Origin: Alphaproteobacteria bacterium
Lineage (GTDB): Bacteria; Pseudomonadota; Alphaproteobacteria; UBA7879; UBA5542
DNA: 64,000 nt
Direction of reading: 5' to 3'
Assembly: GCA_037146715.1 (NCBI GenBank)
Contig: JBAWWO010000004.1
Coordinates: 33,653-97,652 of the forward strand
In this document: positions 60,245-64,000 of the stretch, piece by piece
How the letters are laid out: the number at the start of each line of letters is the position of its first letter
How positions within the stretch are numbered: position 1 is the first letter of the stretch
The notes under the pieces: model-generated
The model's database searches: none
Seen by the model: the letters and a program-made list of their open reading frames with translations, nothing else
Told to the model about the DNA's origin: nothing
Made by a program: the position numbers and the translations under genes

Positions 60245-61639
60245 ATGCTTTCTAAAAATGTTGTTATGGTTGGTTTTGGAAGTATTGGGCAGGCAACGCT
60301 ACCTTTTCTTATAAATACTCTAAAGATTCCAAGTGATCGTATTCATATTATTACAGCTGACGCTAGTGGTGCTAAGCTTGCTAAGCACTATGGGATTGAT
60401 CTGAAAATTCACACCTTAACACCCCATAATTATGAATCTATTTTGAAACCCTTGCTTAAGGATGGGGGTGTTTTGCTGAATCTTTCTGTGAACGTTTCCT
60501 CTTTTGCATTGGTTAAGATGTGTCATAAGCTTAATGCCCTTTATCTGGATACATGCATTGAACCCTGGGAGGGGCGATATACGGACAAAAGTATATCCAT
60601 TCAAAAACGATCTAACTATGCCTTGCGGGAAGAGGCTTTGGCCATGCGCAAGAAATTGAAGGATGGTCCCACAGCTTTGTTGGCGCATGGGATGAATCCC
60701 GGGCTTATTTCTCACTTTCTGAAGCAAGCTTTGGTGAATGTGGCGAACGATACCAATGTGTCTTTTTCTGCCCCAAAAACCCAAGAGGATTGGGCCCATT
60801 TGGCGGCTAAGTTGAATGTAAAAGCTATTCATGTGGCCGAACAGGATATGCAGATTACCGCCAAAAAACGTCAGGAGCATGAATTTGTGAATACTTGGTC
60901 TGTGGATGGATTTTTGAGTGAAGGGCAGCAGCCTGCTGAATTAGGATGGGGTACCCACGAGAAATATTTCCCCAAGGATGGAAAAAGACATCCAACGGGA
61001 TGCAAAGCAGCTATTTACTTGCAACAACCTGGCCTTGCTACCAACACGCGTAGCTGGACTCCCCAATATGGGCCCTATCAAGGATTTTTGATTACCCATA
61101 ATGAATCTATTTCAACAGCGGACTATCTAACGGTCAAAAAAGATGGAGAAGTAAAATATAGGCCCACGGTTTATTACAGTTACCGCCCTGCGAACGATGC
61201 CATTTTGTCTATCCATGAGATGGAGGGAAACAACTTTCAAAGCCCCCAAAGCAAACGCATTTTAAATGACGAAATTACAAGTGGAGTGGATGAGCTGGGC
61301 ATTCTGCTGATGGGCCACAAGAAGGGGGCTTATTGGTATGGGTCGCAGCTTGATATTCATGAGGCCCGTAAATTGGCGCCCCATTGTAATGCCACGGCCT
61401 TGCAGGTGGTGGCCGGCATTTTGTGTGGGCTAGATTGGATGATCCGGCACCCACGCAAAGGGATTGTTGAGCCGGAAAACATTGACTATGACGAGGCCTT
61501 AAAAGTTGCTATGCCTTATTTGGGCAAGATGGGGGGGCATTACTCCGATTGGACACCCCTGAAAAACCTTTCCCATCTTTTCCCCTGGGACGTGGACGCC
61601 CAAGACCCTTGGCAGTTTAAGAATTTTAGGATTAGCTAG
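60245..61639 (+). CDS. hss: homospermidine synthase
   Basis: 464 residues from ATG 60245 (GGGGGGAA before it; the frame extends 12 codons further up to another ATG without a ribosome site). It makes homospermidine from two putrescines, NAD-dependent. The Rossmann start is NVVMVGFGSIGQATLPFLIN. Further family features: LLNLSVNVSSFALVKMC, YLDTCIEPWEGRY, LLAHGMNPGLISHFLKQAL, and the C-terminal ATALQVVAGILCGLDWMIRH and GKMGGHYSDWTPL. Polyamine supply of this kind is common in alphaproteobacteria and some intracellular bacteria. Its stop shares CTAG with the convergent amidase. Confidence 0.95.
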   Translation: MLSKNVVMVGFGSIGQATLPFLINTLKIPSDRIHIITADASGAKLAKHYGIDLKIHTLTPHNYESILKPLLKDGGVLLNLSVNVSSFALVKMCHKLNALYLDTCIEPWEGRYTDKSISIQKRSNYALREEALAMRKKLKDGPTALLAHGMNPGLISHFLKQALVNVANDTNVSFSAPKTQEDWAHLAAKLNVKAIHVAEQDMQITAKKRQEHEFVNTWSVDGFLSEGQQPAELGWGTHEKYFPKDGKRHPTGCKAAIYLQQPGLATNTRSWTPQYGPYQGFLITHNESISTADYLTVKKDGEVKYRPTVYYSYRPANDAILSIHEMEGNNFQSPQSKRILNDEITSGVDELGILLMGHKKGAYWYGSQLDIHEARKLAPHCNATALQVVAGILCGLDWMIRHPRKGIVEPENIDYDEALKVAMPYLGKMGGHYSDWTPLKNLSHLFPWDVDAQDPWQFKNFRIS

Positions 61640-62322
61640 TTAAATCTATCCCGTACCGTCAGAATACGGTGAATGGTTTCTGGGTCTAGGGCTTGTGTCA
61701 CATTTTCAGGATAAAAATGCAGCTGAAAGGCTTGAATCACAAAGGGCAGATCCGTGGGGCTAGCGATTACGTATCCAATATCTTCCAGGGCCCGCTGAAC
61801 GTGGTGAAGATTTGCTTCTGTGCGACGGGGGCCCCTAAAATCAGGAAAAATGCCCAGCCCTTTATCAGCCAGATAGGCCCAGTCGAAGAGGGGCCCCGGA
61901 TCTCTCTTGCGGGTCGGGGCCACATCAGAATGGCCTAGAATAAGCTGGTTCGGAATTTGAAAGCGCTCTTGCAGCTGATGCATTAAGGCGACCAAGGCAT
62001 CCATCTGGGGTTTGGGGAAGGGGGCCAGACCGTATTGTTCACCGGGGTTATCAAGCTCAATCCCAATAGAATAATCATTCAAAGAGGTTCTGTTTTTCCA
62101 GAAACTGATTCCCGCGTGATGGGCTTTTTCGGTTTCTTCCACCAGCTTATAGACGGTGCCATTTTTTTCAATCAGGTAGTGGGCGCTAACCTTTGCTACG
62201 GGATCACATAGGCGCTCTAGGGCACTGGGGGCGTCGCGCATGTCGGTATAGTGGATGATGATCATATCAGGGGATTCCGGCCGCTTGGAGTGATTAGGTG
62301 AGGGGTAAGAAACGACCTTCAT
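61636..62322 (-). CDS. N-acetylmuramoyl-L-alanine amidase, AmpD/AmiD type
   Basis: ATG 62322 gives 228 residues (MKVVSYPSPNHSKRP); the frame is open 13 codons further. Amidase_2 fold: MIIIHYTDMRDA (first Zn His), KAHHAGISFWKN, SIGIELDNPG and GHSDVAPTRKRDPGPLFDWA (His and Asp). The ~60-residue C-terminal part resembles a peptidoglycan-binding helix bundle (HHVQRALEDIGYVIASPTDL) as in AmiD. Lacking a signal peptide it probably acts in the cytosol on anhydroMurNAc peptides, next to NagZ. AmiD-like periplasmic activity would need export I cannot see. Confidence 0.9.
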   Translation of the reverse strand: MKVVSYPSPNHSKRPESPDMIIIHYTDMRDAPSALERLCDPVAKVSAHYLIEKNGTVYKLVEETEKAHHAGISFWKNRTSLNDYSIGIELDNPGEQYGLAPFPKPQMDALVALMHQLQERFQIPNQLILGHSDVAPTRKRDPGPLFDWAYLADKGLGIFPDFRGPRRTEANLHHVQRALEDIGYVIASPTDLPFVIQAFQLHFYPENVTQALDPETIHRILTVRDRFN

Positions 62323-62373
62323 AGTTTTTCCTTTTTGATGTATGCTGCTATGAGTATACAATAAAAAATAATC

Positions 62374-63621
62374 ATGGCGACAAGCTTTTTAACACTCACA
62401 AAAAAATTTGACAAAATCATCCATGCGGTGACTTTGGCGGGGGGGAAGTTTATTTTCGTGGGGGGCTGTGTGCGGGATATTCTGTTGGGAATAGAGCCCA
62501 AAGATTATGACGCTGAAATATATGGTTTAGATCCAGAAAAACTTCAGCAAGTTTTAGAGTCCCTTGATAAGGTAAATGTGGTGGGCAAAAGTTTTGGGGT
62601 GTTTAAAATGACCCATTACCCCATTGATATTAGCTTGCCGCGACTTGACCAAAAAACCGGGGTGGGTCATAAGGGGTTTTCCGTTAAAATTGATTATAGT
62701 TTAAGCTTTAAACAGGCGGCCAGACGGCGGGATTTAACGATCAATAGTATGGGCTATGACCCCCAGAATCATAAGGTTTTGGATCCCTATGAGGGGCAAA
62801 AGGATTTAGAGAAAAAAATTCTAAAAGCAACGGATCCCAAAACTTTCGCTGAAGACCCTTTGCGAGCCTTGCGGGTGGCCCAATTTGCCAGCCGATTGCA
62901 GATGAAGCCGGACCCTTCTTTGATTACTTTGTGTCGCACACTGAACGTGAATGAATTGCCCGCTGAACGCATTTTAGAAGAGCTAAAAAAACTGCTGCTG
63001 AAGGGAAAAACTCCCTCAACTGGAATGGAGTTTTTGCATGAATGTGGGATTATTTACCAGTTGTTTTATGAGCTATTTGATTTGTCTTCGGAAGACTGGG
63101 AATTGACGCTGAAAAATTTAGACAGGGCAGTTTTGACACCGCCCTCTAAGGAATCTTTTGCCTTGATGTTGGCGGTTCTTCTGGGTTGCGTTCCCTTGGT
63201 TAAGGCAAAAACTTTTCTAAACCGCTTGGGTTGCCCCGTGCAAATGACGAAGAAAATTCTGGCCTTACTGAAGGAGTTTCATCATTTAAAGGACCAGAAT
63301 TTTTTCTATAAGAAAAAATCTGAGTATCTGTGGGCAGGGTACCATCTGAAAAATGCAGATCTAACGTGGAAAGATTTGGTTTGGCTTTTGAAATGCCAGC
63401 ATCCTCTTCTTAAACATTTGCATAAATTAACCGAGGCTGTTCTGTCGTCAGGGGCGATTCACGTGCAAAACTTGACCCCCCTTGTGCAGGGTGACAAACT
63501 GATTGAACTAGGACTAAAACCCGGCAAACATTTTAAAGAAATTCTGCACAAGGCCCTGGTGCTGCAATTCGAAGAGGGCGAGAAAGATGTTAGGAAGATC
63601 TTGAGCCGGGTTTTGGAGTAG
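62374..63621 (+). CDS. cca: CCA tRNA nucleotidyltransferase (class II)
   Basis: 415 residues. The nucleotidyltransferase head has IFVGGCVRDILLGIEPKDYD with the GG and the DxD (DYDAEIYG), then RRRDLTINSMGYDPQ and AEDPLRALRVAQFASRL, class II poly(A) polymerase/CCA signatures. It adds or repairs the tRNA CCA end. Since both tRNA genes here already encode CCA, the role is mainly repair. The C-terminal half is the helical tail. ATG 62374 is close to the divergent amidase start (51 bases). No clear ribosome site. Confidence 0.93.
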   Translation: MATSFLTLTKKFDKIIHAVTLAGGKFIFVGGCVRDILLGIEPKDYDAEIYGLDPEKLQQVLESLDKVNVVGKSFGVFKMTHYPIDISLPRLDQKTGVGHKGFSVKIDYSLSFKQAARRRDLTINSMGYDPQNHKVLDPYEGQKDLEKKILKATDPKTFAEDPLRALRVAQFASRLQMKPDPSLITLCRTLNVNELPAERILEELKKLLLKGKTPSTGMEFLHECGIIYQLFYELFDLSSEDWELTLKNLDRAVLTPPSKESFALMLAVLLGCVPLVKAKTFLNRLGCPVQMTKKILALLKEFHHLKDQNFFYKKKSEYLWAGYHLKNADLTWKDLVWLLKCQHPLLKHLHKLTEAVLSSGAIHVQNLTPLVQGDKLIELGLKPGKHFKEILHKALVLQFEEGEKDVRKILSRVLE

Positions 63622-63650
63622 ATTGAGATTCTTTTGATTGCAAATAAGAG

Positions 63651-63741
63651 GCCTCGGGTTGTCCATAGGGTGCAGAACGCACCCCCGCGTTAGGTCGGCC
63701 AGCATCGCAAGTAAGGCGTGGGTCCTCCAAGCCCTAGGAAA
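63651..63741. repeat. palindromic element, family E (second long copy)
   Basis: Read on the minus strand: CCTAGGGCTTGGAGGACCCA CGCC..., then GGGGGTGCGTTCTGCACCC and ACCCGAGGCC, collinear with the element at 37467-37570. One end hairpin is degraded. Confidence 0.65.
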
Positions 63742-63754
63742 GCAAGAAAAAAGA

Positions 63755-63900
63755 AAGCTGGATCCCCACGTCGGTCTTGCGACCTCCTCGGGATGACGGG
63801 GGCTCGTTAGCTGGAGTGTTCGTCAGCCTATGGCTTCCTCGCAAGGACGTTGATAATAATCGTCTTCGCGAGGCTCGAAGAGCCGTGGCGATCCAGCTTT
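63755..63900. repeat. three family A hairpin units in a row
   Basis: Unit 1 (63755-63801, minus): CCCGTCATCCCGAGG, stem GGTC-GCAA-GACC, GTGGGGATCCAGCTT. Unit 2 (63808-63849, minus): CGTCCTTGCGAGG, stem AGCC-ATA-GGCT. Unit 3 (63861-63900, plus): CGTCTTCGCGA, stem GGCT-CGAAG-AGCC, GTGGCGATCCAGC. The rest of 63622-64000 is a T/C-rich tract (63901-63980) without a supportable gene. Confidence 0.75.
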
Positions 63901-64000
63901 TTTCTTTTCATACTTTTTTCTTTCTTTTTATTTTTACTTTTTTTTATTCTTCGTTTCTTTTTACTTCGTTTTAGTTTCCCTTAAGGGGGCCATAAGAATC

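Noticed and set aside
63777..63974. 65-codon ORF at the right end
   Set aside because: It is translated from family A repeats and a T-rich tract.

Overview
The window looks like the chromosome of an AT-rich alphaproteobacterium. Evidence: a DUF1013/TrcR-type regulator, an alphaproteobacterial RpoH, homospermidine synthase, and a tolQRAB set joined to ruvCAB. The number of exported proteins of unknown role (an FHA-like adhesin, a secreted Nudix-like giant protein, a GNAT with a signal peptide, a Cys-rich secreted protein) and the many short palindromic repeats suggest a host-associated lineage such as Holosporales/Paracaedibacter-like bacteria. That placement is inference; there is no rRNA here to test it.

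Layout. 0-16 kb: DUF1013 regulator; glmU-glmS (UDP-GlcNAc supply); a minus-strand run with three genes of a sugar ABC importer, a BamE-like lipoprotein, a GT-C-like membrane protein, a GT2 glycosyltransferase and an exported GNAT; accA with an O-antigen-ligase-like gene; a secreted orphan protein; and the ABC substrate-binding lipoprotein on the other strand. 15.6-16.3 kb is a gene-poor repeat island containing a broken GIY-YIG nuclease gene inside nested inverted repeats. 16.3-19.7 kb is a TpsA/FHA-like exoprotein with no visible TpsB.

19.8-34.5 kb is one compact minus-strand run: mraZ-rsmH-ftsL-ftsI-murE-murF-mraY-murD-ruvC-ruvA-ruvB-ybgC-tolQ-tolR-tolA-tolB. Most junctions overlap, often by ATGA. 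It starts behind an unusually long array of MraZ-type TGGGN boxes. The distal half of the usual dcw cluster (ftsW, murG, murC, murB, ddl, ftsQAZ) is absent, and pal does not follow tolB.

34.5-47.8 kb: lineage-specific secreted proteins, clpX-lon, tRNA-Glu(CTC), a gene split by an in-frame stop, a lipoprotein-rpoH-nagZ-GNAT operon, a methyltransferase and tRNA-Ser(TGA). 47.9-54.9 kb: murein transglycosylase, RlpA and Mfd on the plus strand, then a pseudouridine synthase on the minus strand. 55-60.2 kb: the giant secreted Nudix-like protein and a hipA-hipB locus in reversed order with three operator-like repeats spaced exactly 40 bp. 60.2-64 kb: homospermidine synthase, an AmpD-type amidase, CCA-adding enzyme and a terminal block of repeats.

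Theme: envelope biogenesis and turnover dominates (GlmSU, Mur/Fts, Tol, NagZ, AmpD-like, MltB-like, RlpA, glycosyltransferases), with stress proteases and sigma-32. The most unusual non-coding signal is a set of palindromic repeat families. One has covarying hairpin stems; another forms the outer arms around the GIY-YIG pseudogene and elsewhere abuts or supplies the stop codons of neighbouring genes.
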